This document shows, one piece after another, positions 53,150-61,786 of a stretch of 64,000 nucleotides of DNA. The notes under the pieces are model-generated. The model did no database searches, was not told the DNA's origin, and saw only the letters and a program-made list of their open reading frames with translations. The stretch is from CALXOD01 sp964402715 (GTDB lineage Bacteria; Verrucomicrobiota; Lentisphaeria; Victivallales; Victivallaceae). The DNA is taken from positions 1 to 64,000 of the forward strand of contig CAYODJ010000012.1 of assembly GCA_964402715.1 (NCBI GenBank), given 5' to 3'. The position numbers and the translations under genes were made by a program. Position 1 is the stretch's first letter. Each line of letters starts with the position of its first letter.

Positions 53150-53410
53150 ATGCGGAGCGGGGCTGAATCTGACGAGCGTCTTGATGCGCGTCTTCAGCTC
53201 GAACTGGATCGAATCGAGGCCGACGCAGATTCCTATTTGCCCGACTGGAGACGCGGATGCAGGGTGATGCTGGCGGTCGGAATCCCGATGTTGATTTTGG
53301 GCGCGCTGCTTCTCGGGTGGCGGATCTTTGCGCTGAACATGACATGGTGGCTTTTCCTGTTGCCGCCGGCGATTGGATGCGCCGCCGCATACAGGGCGCA
53401 ACGCCGCTGA
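53150..53410 (+). CDS. Small two-span membrane protein
   Basis: This 86-residue protein, starting at ATG 53150 six bases after GGAGG, has a charged helical N-terminus (about 1-35) and two hydrophobic segments (VMLAVGIPMLILGALLLGW and the WWLFLLPPAIGCAAAY region) ending in an Arg-rich tail. It follows the SGNH-fold gene closely and is probably co-transcribed. I do not recognise the family. Confidence 0.7.
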   Translation: MRSGAESDERLDARLQLELDRIEADADSYLPDWRRGCRVMLAVGIPMLILGALLLGWRIFALNMTWWLFLLPPAIGCAAAYRAQRR

Positions 53411-53900
53411 GTCTCACATGAGTGGGGATCCGGAATACGGGCGTCGCCTCAACGCCGGTTCCGCATGGCATCGGACGTGCGCCTTAACCCAGGGGAATAA
53501 GTCCTCTCTCTCCCGGCACGATGAGGAGACATGCGGCGGTGGCGTCAGGACGGCGGGCGCGTGCGTTTTCGTCCGGGAATCTGTGCATGCCATCATATGC
53601 GAACCTGGGCGGCTGAATGTTTCGTTCGTCGGTCACCGCAGGCGACAGGATTGCAGGTCTGCCGGCGGAGGCGGTCTGCCGCCGCACGGTGACGGGTTGA
53701 CAGTCGTTGTGCCGCGTCTCAGATGCTTTTTTGATGTGATGTGTGACTGCGCAGCGCTCTGATGTCGCAATGCCGGAGGTGCCGCGCCGCTCTCGCTTCG
53801 GTGCGACGACATGCCTTACGGAACGCGTGCCATGTGCGATGTGGCCATGCGGGTGGTTTCATTTTTTGAAAACCGCGCAATCCGCACCGGAGCCGGTGTT
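53411..53900. other. Gene-free interval between convergent units
   Basis: About 0.49 kb between the small membrane gene and epmA with no accepted gene. Short frames occur on both strands without ribosome sites. No terminator with a clear T-run is visible. Confidence 0.4.
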
Positions 53901-54830
53901 TCATTCCGCTCTGACGTCGCCAATGTCGGAAGCGTCGGCAAAGAGCATGGTCAACCGGTCCATTCCCAGAGCCGCGCCGGAGCAGGACGGCATGCCGTGG
54001 CGCAGTGCCGAGAAAAAATCATCGGGTTCGGGGTAGGGCAGCATTCCCATCTCCGCCCTGATTCTGCCGGCGTCCTGAAAGCGCACCTGATGTTCCGCAG
54101 GGTCGGTCAGCTCTCCGTATGCGTTAGCCAACTCCATGCCGCCCGCGTAAAGCTCCCAACGTTCAGCCACGGACGGATCATTATCCTTCAGACGGGCCAG
54201 CGAAGCCCGCTTCGCCGGATAATCCGTCAGTACCGTCAGTCCGCCGCGTCCGAGATGCGGTTCGACCTTGGTGACCATGAGCTCATCGAAAATATCTTCA
54301 TGAAGAGCGTCCGTCATGGAGATCCCACAATACTTCCGGTAGGCATCCGCAACGGTCAATATCTCCGGCGGAGAGTCGAGACTGATTGTTTCTCCTTTGA
54401 AAATCAGTTTCATACGACCGAAGATTTCCTTCGCGGCCGTGCGGATGAGTCCCGCCGTGAAATCCGCCAGTTCAAGATAATCCATGCCTGCGGCATAGTA
54501 TTCGAGAAGCGTGAATTCACTGCGGTGCTTGATTCCGTGTTCGTCTGCGCGGAAACATCGGCCGATTTGATAGATCCTCCCGTATCCGGCGGCAATCATG
54601 ATTTTCATCGCAATTTCCGGACTGGTCCGCAGGAATTCCCCTTCGGCGGCAATCGATTCTATGGATTCTTCCGGAATGGGCGCAGGGATGCGCACATTTG
54701 TTTCCACTTCCAGAAAGCCGAGTCCGTCGAAATAGTTGCGGACGGCGCGGAACAATTCAGCCCGTCGCGTGAGATTCGGGCGTTTCAAGAGAAGCGTGTG
54801 CGCATCCATGACGTCAGATATACACTCCAT
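53901..54830 (-). CDS. epmA: EF-P (R)-beta-lysine ligase (EpmA/PoxA/GenX)
   Basis: This 309-residue lysyl-tRNA-synthetase-like protein without an anticodon-binding domain has class II motif 1 to 3 segments: VRNYFDGLGFLEVETNVRIPAP, RTSPEIAMK, YQIGRCFRADEHGIKHRSEFTLLEYY and GAALGMDRLTMLFA. Such proteins attach (R)-beta-lysine to EF-P. GGAG lies six bases before ATG 54830, and longer frames overlap efp and were rejected. efp is directly upstream in the same direction. EpmB (lysine 2,3-aminomutase) is not in the window. Confidence 0.93.
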   Translation of the reverse strand: MECISDVMDAHTLLLKRPNLTRRAELFRAVRNYFDGLGFLEVETNVRIPAPIPEESIESIAAEGEFLRTSPEIAMKIMIAAGYGRIYQIGRCFRADEHGIKHRSEFTLLEYYAAGMDYLELADFTAGLIRTAAKEIFGRMKLIFKGETISLDSPPEILTVADAYRKYCGISMTDALHEDIFDELMVTKVEPHLGRGGLTVLTDYPAKRASLARLKDNDPSVAERWELYAGGMELANAYGELTDPAEHQVRFQDAGRIRAEMGMLPYPEPDDFFSALRHGMPSCSGAALGMDRLTMLFADASDIGDVRAE

Positions 54831-54909
54831 CGGCGGCTCCGGTAAATGCGGAGCCGCAGCGATTACGCGGTATACACGAGATACAAGGCCGGAATCTTCG
54901 GACCGGCGG

Positions 54910-55476
54910 TTAAGCCTTGCTGATGCGCTCCGCGTACTCGCCGGTGCGCGTGTCAATTTTCACGACATCGCCGATATTGATGAACAGCGGAACCTGAATC
55001 TCGTATCCGTTGTCGATTTTGGCCGGTTTCATGACATTGGTCGCCGTGTCGCCGCGGGCGCCGGGTTCGGTGTCGACAATCTCTTTCTCGATAAAGGTGG
55101 GCAATGTGATCTCAATCGGCTCGCCGTTGAACATGACGAACTTGCACAAGCTGTTCTCAAGCAGGAAGTACGCCTGTTTGCCTAGCACGTCGGGCGAAAC
55201 GCTCAGCTCCTCATACGTCTCCACGTCGCTGAAGACGTAATGATGACCGTCATTGTATGAATAATACATCTCCCGCTCTTCCAGATCAGGTTTTTCAATG
55301 CGATCGGTAGGACGGTAAGTTTTTTCCATGCCGGAGCCGTTGATCATGTTCTTCAGGCGGCAACGATACAGAGCCGTTCCTTTCCCAGGTTTGCAGAATT
55401 CAAATTCGGTAATGAGCCAAGGTTGGCCGTCAATCTGGATTTTCAGACCCTTTTTCAAATCAGAAGCGCTGTACAT
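54910..55476 (-). CDS. efp: Translation elongation factor P
   Basis: This 188-residue protein has three beta-barrel domains. The loop CKPGKGTALYR carries Lys32, the position modified by EpmA. The C-terminal VPLFINIGDVVKIDTRTGEY is the EF-P signature. It relieves ribosome stalling at polyproline. It is the first gene of efp-epmA, with a gap of 79 bases, and has a good promoter. Confidence 0.96.
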   Translation of the reverse strand: MYSASDLKKGLKIQIDGQPWLITEFEFCKPGKGTALYRCRLKNMINGSGMEKTYRPTDRIEKPDLEEREMYYSYNDGHHYVFSDVETYEELSVSPDVLGKQAYFLLENSLCKFVMFNGEPIEITLPTFIEKEIVDTEPGARGDTATNVMKPAKIDNGYEIQVPLFINIGDVVKIDTRTGEYAERISKA

Positions 55477-55533
55477 GGTCTAGCCTCAAGCATTGTTGTT
55501 ATTTTCTCATGGAATGAAGACGCACATCTGGAA

Positions 55534-55562
55534 AATATACACCGTGGCTTTGCCGAAATCAA
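55534..55562 (-). promoter_or_regulatory. Promoter of efp-epmA
   Basis: On the minus strand TTGATT (55562-55557), a 17-base spacer and TATATT (55539-55534), about 55 bases before the efp start. Confidence 0.55.
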
Positions 55563-55855
55563 GTCTGAGCCAGAGTTAAACATGGGCATGTCATATGCCA
55601 TGCCGTGCGCCTGAGGAGTCAATCTCCGGCGCGACTGCGTGCCGGCATGCCTGACGCCGTCAACATCGCGGCATGTGAGTCTGGCGTCGAATCCGTTTGC
55701 TTTTTCATTCAGCCGCACTCTGTGGACATCGGGGCGGGGATGAGCACTCAGGTCATAGGCGTGCGTCGCCGGAGCCGGGCTGCGGTCGATGCGGCAGCGT
55801 TCACTTTGACGACGAGGATTTGCGTGAAAAATGCAGGAAAGCCGGAAAACACGGC
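55563..55855. other. Gene-free part of the efp / LOG intergenic region
   Basis: Apart from the two divergent promoters at its edges, this stretch shows no accepted gene or structured RNA. Confidence 0.35.
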
Positions 55856-55883
55856 TTGACAAATTTGAACATGAGAATAAGAT
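55856..55883 (+). promoter_or_regulatory. Promoter of the LOG-family gene
   Basis: TTGACA (55856-55861), a 16-base spacer and TAAGAT (55878-55883), about 85 bases before the ATG at 55971. Confidence 0.5.
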
Positions 55884-55970
55884 GTCCTGTGGCGGGACTG
55901 CGGGCTTCCGGATTTCCGGAGACGCAGGATCTGCGGAAACGTGAGGGCAGCATCTGATTCCGAGGGAAAT

Positions 55971-56693
55971 ATGAGCGACGGTTTACATGATGGCAACGAG
56001 GCTGCCGTGTGCATGCAGCCATTTTCCGACAATCACGGATTCATAGCGTCCGATTCCTGGCGCATCCTTCGCATTATGGCGGAATTCATCAACTCGTTCG
56101 AAACGATGAACTCTTTGCCGTTGAAGATGGTGTCAATATTCGGCTCCGCACGGACGGACGAGGACGCACATGATGCGAAGGAGGCGTCGAAACTTGCTTC
56201 GCTTCTGGTCAAGAACGGATACGGAGTCATCACCGGCGGCGGGCCGGGCATCATGGGCGCCGCTAATCAGGGTGCACATGACGCGGGGGGGCCGTCGGTG
56301 GGATTGAATATTGAACTGCCCAAGGAGCAACGGCCGAATTCTCACCAGACGCATAGTCTGAGTTTCCGGTATTTCTTCACCAGAAAAGTCTGTTTTCTGA
56401 AATATTCCTTGGCGGTGATAGTTTTCCCCGGCGGATTTGGAACTTTGGATGAATTCTTTGAGGTCATGACCATGATTCAGACCAGAAAGATCAATCGAGT
56501 GCCGTTGATTCTGGTTGGAAAGGGTTTCTGGAAAGGGTTGCTGGAATGGTTTCGGCATACCCTGGCCGAACGCAACATGATTGCCCCGGAGGATCTCTCC
56601 ATCTATAAAGTGGTGGACAGCGCCGAAGAGGCGCTGGCGTACTTATTGGAATGCCACCGTTACGGTTACCAGTGCACCGTGAAACCGGAATAG
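55971..56693 (+). CDS. LOG-family (TIGR00730) nucleotide phosphoribohydrolase-like protein
   Basis: This 240-residue Rossmann-type protein has MVSIFGSARTDEDAHDAKEA, VITGGGPGIMGAANQGAHDAGG (about 88) and PGGFGTLDEFFEVMTMIQT (about 153), the PGGxGTxxE motif of LOG proteins. Characterised relatives cleave nucleoside 5'-monophosphates (cytokinin-activating or nucleotide nucleosidases such as PpnN). GAGGGAAAT precedes ATG 55971. It appears monocistronic. Confidence 0.9.
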   Translation: MSDGLHDGNEAAVCMQPFSDNHGFIASDSWRILRIMAEFINSFETMNSLPLKMVSIFGSARTDEDAHDAKEASKLASLLVKNGYGVITGGGPGIMGAANQGAHDAGGPSVGLNIELPKEQRPNSHQTHSLSFRYFFTRKVCFLKYSLAVIVFPGGFGTLDEFFEVMTMIQTRKINRVPLILVGKGFWKGLLEWFRHTLAERNMIAPEDLSIYKVVDSAEEALAYLLECHRYGYQCTVKPE

Positions 56694-56975
56694 CTCTCGA
56701 CAGTGCGTGTTTCGCGGATTCCGACCGGCGACGGCGGGCGTCGCATTTGAGGAATTTCGGACGAGAGCGTCGGCTGCCGAACCGGATGCCGGACAGGGAA
56801 GAGCCGGGCCGCCCGTGCGTCCTCTCCGAAACGTCCGCGGCGTCGACGGAGTCGGCGGGAAACATCAGGCGACGGCTTTGTCCGTGTGGTGTGTTCCGCG
56901 CATTGACTGGGAGGCGGCACGCCATTCTTCTCCAGTCAAGCATGAGCCTCACGGCGCCGGGGGGAGGGACGTCCG

Positions 56976-58049
56976 CTAAGACTGCGCCGTCTTCCCAAGA
57001 CGTTCGCGGACCAGCACCGCGCGCTGGATGTCCGCGTCTGCATCGCTCAGCGGACGCCCCGCGAGGTGGTTTAAATGCGCGGGGTTTATGCCTATGAACA
57101 GTTCGTTTACCGTTCTGATCTCCACGCTTCTCAACACTCCCATGTCGACGCCTACGCGAAGCCATGACAAGGAGTTTAACGCCTCATCGTAGGTAAGCTT
57201 GTATGCGTACCTCAGCAGTCCGTACGATCGTCCCACTCCGTCGAGCAGTGAATACTTCTCTTTTTCCAACAATACGCGGCGCGCGTCCTTCTCGTGGGCT
57301 ATCAACTGCATGATCACCGCGTTGAGCCTCTCGATAATCTGCGTTTCGCTTTCCCCCAAAGTGCTCTGGTTGGAAATCTGGAACAGGTTTCCACGATTGT
57401 CGGAACCTTCCCCGAAAATGCCGCGCACGGCGAGATTGAGTTTGGAGATTCCTTGAATGACGGTATTGATCTGACCCGCGAGCACCAGACCGGGCAGGTG
57501 CAGCATGACGGACGCCCGCATTCCGGTGCCGACATTGGTCGGGCAACTGGTGAGGAACCCCAATTTGCTGTCGAAAGAATAGTTCAGATTCGACGCCAGA
57601 TTCGTATCCAGCCGGTCAGCATCGTTCCATACACTCATCAACTGCAGTCCGGGACGGATGGCCTGGATCCGCAGATGATCTTCCTCATTGACCATAACGC
57701 TGCACGATTCGTCGCTCTTGGTCAGCAAGGCGGTGCCTCCGCCGCGGGAGAGCAAATCGCGGCTGACCAGTCGGCGCTCGAACAGGATCTCCTGATCCAG
57801 TGGAGTCAGCTTCTCCGTGTCAAAGCGGAGAAAATCATCGTCGAGAGCTCCGCTGTCCGCCACCGCCGAACTCACCAAGTCACGAACCGCCTCAAGCTGG
57901 GGCGGCTGAGCAGCGGCCGGGAAGAAGAAACCCTCGACGTTACGCGCGAGGCGAATGCGCGAACTTATGGCGATATCTTCCTCCGCTCCCGCGTCGGACA
58001 GAAAGCTCACTCTGTTCTGCAGCAGTCGCGCGATGTCGGAATTACTCAT
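56976..58049 (-). CDS. mcsB: Protein arginine kinase McsB
   Basis: This 357-residue phosphagen-kinase-fold protein without the N-terminal creatine-kinase domain has SSRIRLARNVEGFFFP (about 29), SCSVMVNEEDHLRIQ (about 115), TSCPTNVGTGMRASVMLHLP (about 167) and GNLFQISNQSTLG, all McsB marks. It phosphorylates Arg in proteins to mark them for Clp proteolysis. At the C-terminus ADIQRA stands where Gram-positive McsB has the RDxxRA phospho-Arg pocket. It follows mcsA by 31 bases. ctsR and clpC are not in the window. Confidence 0.93.
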   Translation of the reverse strand: MSNSDIARLLQNRVSFLSDAGAEEDIAISSRIRLARNVEGFFFPAAAQPPQLEAVRDLVSSAVADSGALDDDFLRFDTEKLTPLDQEILFERRLVSRDLLSRGGGTALLTKSDESCSVMVNEEDHLRIQAIRPGLQLMSVWNDADRLDTNLASNLNYSFDSKLGFLTSCPTNVGTGMRASVMLHLPGLVLAGQINTVIQGISKLNLAVRGIFGEGSDNRGNLFQISNQSTLGESETQIIERLNAVIMQLIAHEKDARRVLLEKEKYSLLDGVGRSYGLLRYAYKLTYDEALNSLSWLRVGVDMGVLRSVEIRTVNELFIGINPAHLNHLAGRPLSDADADIQRAVLVRERLGKTAQS

Positions 58050-58080
58050 GTGCAGAGGCTTTTCTCCAGGCGCACGGGCA

Positions 58081-58647
58081 TCACTGTCCGTTCGTTTTCT
58101 TGCCAGTGTTTCTCTTTATGTTCAAGCGGGACTCTATTTCCCGAATCCGATCACGCACCTTTGCAGCCTGTTCGTAATTTTCGCATTTGATCAGTTCCGC
58201 AAGTTCAAGACGACGGCACGCAAGTTCGGAGTGCAGTTGCGCCACGCCGTCAACGTCAGCGCTGCGATCATGCAAACGTTTGCCGACATGCATGTGACCG
58301 CGGTGGACGTTGGCAAGTGTCTCGTGGATCAGAGCGGGGAAAGACTCGTAGCAGCGGGCGCACCCAAGCCTTCCTCCCGAGTCGCGGATTTTCTGAAGCG
58401 TCCATCCGCAAACGGGGCAGACTTGAGCGGATTTCCCCTGCGGCATAACCGTCGCGGCCGCTATGTTGCCGAGTTTCCCCAGGCTAAACAGCATTTCCGC
58501 CAGATTGAACGCGCCGAACTTGATGCCGGAAGTTTTATCATGTTCCGCCGCGCATTTGCTGCATAAGTTCAGAGATTTCTTCTCTCCGCCAACAATCTCC
58601 TTGATGTGGATGGTGGCTTCGTTGTTGTGACATATTTCGCACAGCAT
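58081..58647 (-). CDS. mcsA: McsA-like zinc and UVR-domain activator
   Basis: This 188-residue protein has four CxxC pairs (CEIC, CSKC, CPVC, CARC at about 3, 29, 77 and 95) and a C-terminal UVR-type coiled motif (ELIKCENYEQAAKVRDRIREIES, about 150-172), the layout of McsA. It activates McsB and is a zinc or metal-stress sensor in Bacillus. It forms a two-gene operon with mcsB. The ATG has only a weak upstream site. The gap before it holds element copy C. Confidence 0.9.
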   Translation of the reverse strand: MLCEICHNNEATIHIKEIVGGEKKSLNLCSKCAAEHDKTSGIKFGAFNLAEMLFSLGKLGNIAAATVMPQGKSAQVCPVCGWTLQKIRDSGGRLGCARCYESFPALIHETLANVHRGHMHVGKRLHDRSADVDGVAQLHSELACRRLELAELIKCENYEQAAKVRDRIREIESRLNIKRNTGKKTNGQ

Positions 58648-58862
58648 ATTCTTGCGCAGTCCTCATGAGAGATTGACGAACGCACGGGCGACGGCTCGTT
58701 CCAAGCCGCTCTAAATATAAAAGCACTCATGAGAAAAAACAAGTGGATCGACGGCGGCGGTGCCTTGACAGCGTGATCATGCCCCCGCGCTGGGAGCAGG
58801 ACGCGCAGTCGCAGCCGTCGGTTCAATCCTGACTGTGCGCGGAGAATTTTTTGCCGATCGGC

Positions 58863-59311
58863 GTTCAGAATTTTGTGGAACGCCGCAGTTGTAGGCGCCG
58901 ACGAAGGCGCCGACACTGATATCCATTCGCTTTCCAAACATCTTCCGCATCCGGCGGCATCGACAAACCGTCTCAAGGCGATCCGTGCGTTTCCGGCCGG
59001 CGGAACCTAACCGTAGGGACGTCCTGTCGTTGAGCCGGTTCCGCCGCCGACCCGGAGCGGCGGTGTCTCCTGACACATCCGCGGAATCACCTTCGGCAGT
59101 TCCGAGAAAAGCCTTCCTCTCACATGCGTCACGCACCCTGCGCACAATTTCATCCAGAGAACCACGTCGTCAGCCCGACAAAGCATCAGATCCATGCCGG
59201 TTTTACCCCGCGTCTGCCATTTTCCTCCATTTCTACATTTTTTAGTCAAAGCAAAGGGCGGATGCACTTTTCAAGCAAGACTTTCTTCCGTAAAAATCGG
59301 AGCGATGCCAA
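58863..59311 (-). repeat. Interspersed element, copy C
   Basis: Within the 0.95 kb gene-free gap 58648-59600, the minus strand carries a third copy of the element. It has the 22-base block 59170-59191 (about 17 of 22 bases as in copy A by my alignment), CTTCGGCAGTTCC near 59091-59103, AAGCGAATGG near 58925-58934 and TTCCACAAAATTC near 58868-58880. Anchor to anchor it spans about 449 bases, some 70 more than A and B. A minus-strand frame reads GKTGMDLMLCRAD over the conserved block and another reads RMDISVGAFVGAYN downstream, so frames are broken relative to copy B. Confidence 0.6.
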
Positions 59312-59454
59312 TTTGTTCGGGAAATTCATGTTGCGCATGCCGCTTCGCGCACGGTTTTGATTCCTGCCGTGTGAGTCATTGTCCATGTCGATGATTTGCT
59401 GTCGGCCGACGGCTCTGCGGGTTTAAATTTCCGACTTGAAATTGAATCCGAAGC

Positions 59455-59483
59455 TTGACGAAACATCCCGTCGGATGTATTCT
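59455..59483 (+). promoter_or_regulatory. Promoter of the DapB-like dehydrogenase gene
   Basis: TTGACG (59455-59460), a 17-base spacer and TATTCT (59478-59483), leaving a leader of about 110 bases. Confidence 0.5.
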
Positions 59484-59600
59484 TCACGGGGCTTGATCAT
59501 CCATGAGGAGGGATGCTTTGGAGGCTTAGGCGTCTCGCTTCTCCGCGAGTATGCCTACGTGTTTGTCTTTGTGCCGGGATTGAAGGTACGGTTTTCGCCT

Positions 59601-60599
59601 ATGAAGACAAGGGTTGTTATCTGCGGATTCGGTGAAATCGGACGTATGTTATGTCGGCATCTGTCTACGAACGATCACATTCGCGTCACCGGAGTTGTCG
59701 ACGTGGCTCCGGATTTGGTGGGACTCCGTGTGGATGCGCTGGTGCCGGGAGTCGATGCCGGGGATTTGCGTGTCTCTCCTTCGTTGAGCGCGTGCGACGG
59801 AGGGGATACGGCGGTTGTCACCACAGTATCCTCGGCGAATGATGTGCTTCCGGTGATCCTGGGATTCGTCGACGCGGGCATGAATGTGATTACGACCTGC
59901 GAGGAGTTATTCTGGCCGTATCGGGATCATGCCGCAATTGCGGATGAACTGGACGTCGCCGCCAAGAAGAACGGGGTTGCGGTTCTCGCCGCCGGCATCA
60001 ATCCGGGATTTCTGATGGACTTTCTGCCTGTCGTTCTTTCAGGGGCAAGTTCACGCGTTGAGGCGGTGCAGGTCGAACGGGTTCAGGACGCAACGTTCCG
60101 GCGGGCGCAGTTCCGGCGGAAAATCGGAGTCGGAATGTCGCCTGAACGGTTTCGCCTTCAGACTGCGGCCGGCGGGTTGCGGCATGTCGGCCTGTCGGAG
60201 TCGGTTTCTTTCATTGCGGCGGCACTCGGCTGGGAGCTGGCAACGGTGAAGGAGGAGTTGCAGCCTTTGATTGCGGAATGCGAAATATGCCATTCCGGCG
60301 TCTCTCTTGTTCCATGCGGCGCAGTGCGCGGCGTGCGGCAGATCGGCTGCGGCATAACCGCTGACGGCAGGGAGGTTGTGACACTGGATTTTGTTGCCGC
60401 CGTCGGAGAGACGAACCCGTATGATCGCATTCTGATCAGAGGAGTTCCGGAGATTGTCAGCACCATTCATGGCGGGGTGAACGGGGATCGTGGCACCTGC
60501 TCCGTGATTGAAACCGCGATACGACGGCTGTCCGTCGGCGGGTACGCTGGATTTCTGACCGCGCTGGATCTGCCTCCCGCCGCCGGGCATGGAGTATGA
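59601..60599 (+). CDS. NAD(P)-dependent dehydrogenase related to 2,4-diaminopentanoate dehydrogenase / DapB
   Basis: This 332-residue Rossmann protein starts MKTRVVICGFGEIGRMLCRHL. It has GVVDVAPDLVGLRVDALV (second cofactor strand), TTCEELFWPY and AAGINPGFLMDFLPVVLSG, which I recall from diaminopentanoate-dehydrogenase-like proteins of anaerobes (ornithine degradation) and the DapB N-terminal family. The C-terminal part has ETNPYDRILIRGVPE and GGVNGD. The substrate is uncertain. ATG 59601 is chosen because upstream in-frame sequence overlaps the promoter. It is nine bases before the GT4 gene. Confidence 0.82.
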   Translation: MKTRVVICGFGEIGRMLCRHLSTNDHIRVTGVVDVAPDLVGLRVDALVPGVDAGDLRVSPSLSACDGGDTAVVTTVSSANDVLPVILGFVDAGMNVITTCEELFWPYRDHAAIADELDVAAKKNGVAVLAAGINPGFLMDFLPVVLSGASSRVEAVQVERVQDATFRRAQFRRKIGVGMSPERFRLQTAAGGLRHVGLSESVSFIAAALGWELATVKEELQPLIAECEICHSGVSLVPCGAVRGVRQIGCGITADGREVVTLDFVAAVGETNPYDRILIRGVPEIVSTIHGGVNGDRGTCSVIETAIRRLSVGGYAGFLTALDLPPAAGHGV

Positions 60600-60608
60600 A
60601 TCTGTTGT

Positions 60609-61649
60609 ATGAAACTGCCTTTGGGTGTTTGTACGCGGTACGACGAACTTGGTGCGTCCAGTCGACAGAGATATTATGCTTACGCTGACGCGCTGGCTGC
60701 GGCGGGTTTTTCGGTGCGTATGATTCCTTTTTTCAGCCGTGCGTACTTGAAACGTCTCTATGCCGGACTTGGAAAATCCCGTGTGCTCGCGTGTGCGGCG
60801 TTGTTGCGGCGTCTGTCGGTTTTGCGTAGATTGCCCAGGCATCTTCTCATCGAGTACGAGTTGCTGCCGAATGTTCCGGCCGCGTTGGAGATGGCAATAC
60901 TCAGGCACCACTGCTACGTCCTTAATTTTGACGACAATGTCTGGGAAAAATACGCAGGCACGCGGCTTTCCGGTAAATTCGACCGCATCATCTCCGGCGC
61001 CGCCGGTGTGATTGTCGCCAATAATTTTCTGGCGCAGAGGGTGTCCGGGCTGAATGACAACTGGCTGGAAATCCCAACGGCCGTGGATCTTGCACACTAC
61101 GGGGGGGAGGTGGCGAAGCGATCGCGTTTCACGCTGGTTTGGGTCGGGACTCCGGTTACCTACGTCTACTTGGAAAAGTTCGCGGATACTTTGCGTGCCA
61201 TGACTGCGGTTGCTGATTATGAGTTGTTGGTTCTGGCGCGGCGATGTTTGGAGAAGAGAAGCATTCCGGGCGTTCCGATGAGATTCGAGGATTGGTCGGT
61301 GGCGAATGAGGCGCAGGTGCTCGCTTCGTCGCATGTCGGCATTATGCCGCTCACGGATGACCCGATGTCCTGCGGGAAGTCCGCGTACAAAATCATTCAA
61401 TACCTGGCTGCAGGTCTGCCGGTGATCGCAAGTCCGGTGGGTGAAAACACGCGGGTGCTGACTCATGAATGCGGCATTTTGGCCGGGACGCGGGACGAGT
61501 GGTGTGAGGCGGTGCGTTGCCTTGCGGAGGATACGGCGGTTCGTGCCCGACTGTCGCGAGGAGCGACGGAGCGAGCCAAGGAATATTCTTTGCAGAAATT
61601 TCGTCCGGTGTTGACTGATTTCATGCGGAAATGCTGCGGATGCATGTAA
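60609..61649 (+). CDS. Glycosyltransferase family 4
   Basis: This 346-residue GT-B protein has an N-terminal acceptor domain (about 1-165) with the basic-rich helix RAYLKRLYAG and then the C-terminal Rossmann domain TLVWVGTPVTYVYLEKF. It also has SHVGIMPLTDDPMSCGKSAYKIIQYLAAGLPVIASPVGENTRVL (the nucleotide-sugar site; the Lys and Glu-like residues are present). It transfers a sugar to an unknown acceptor, most likely an envelope glycan. It is coupled to the dehydrogenase gene upstream. Confidence 0.88.
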   Translation: MKLPLGVCTRYDELGASSRQRYYAYADALAAAGFSVRMIPFFSRAYLKRLYAGLGKSRVLACAALLRRLSVLRRLPRHLLIEYELLPNVPAALEMAILRHHCYVLNFDDNVWEKYAGTRLSGKFDRIISGAAGVIVANNFLAQRVSGLNDNWLEIPTAVDLAHYGGEVAKRSRFTLVWVGTPVTYVYLEKFADTLRAMTAVADYELLVLARRCLEKRSIPGVPMRFEDWSVANEAQVLASSHVGIMPLTDDPMSCGKSAYKIIQYLAAGLPVIASPVGENTRVLTHECGILAGTRDEWCEAVRCLAEDTAVRARLSRGATERAKEYSLQKFRPVLTDFMRKCCGCM

Positions 61650-61786
61650 GGTTGCGGGGAGGGAACTGGGGGACTGGCTCATGACTGAAAGATTGCGGAT
61701 GTGTAGTAGTCGGGTAAAGATGTGTCGATGGGTGTTGTCAGCTGCAATTATCGCATGACACAGCAAGCAAGGAAGGTCGGAACATT

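Noticed and set aside
56694..56975. Possible interspersed-element fragment (AATTTCGGACGA) between the LOG gene and mcsB
   Set aside because: Only one short block matches, which is within chance in G+C-rich DNA.
60051..61766. 571-codon minus-strand open frame
   Set aside because: Antisense to the dehydrogenase and GT4 genes, which have clear motifs; its composition is that of a shadow frame.
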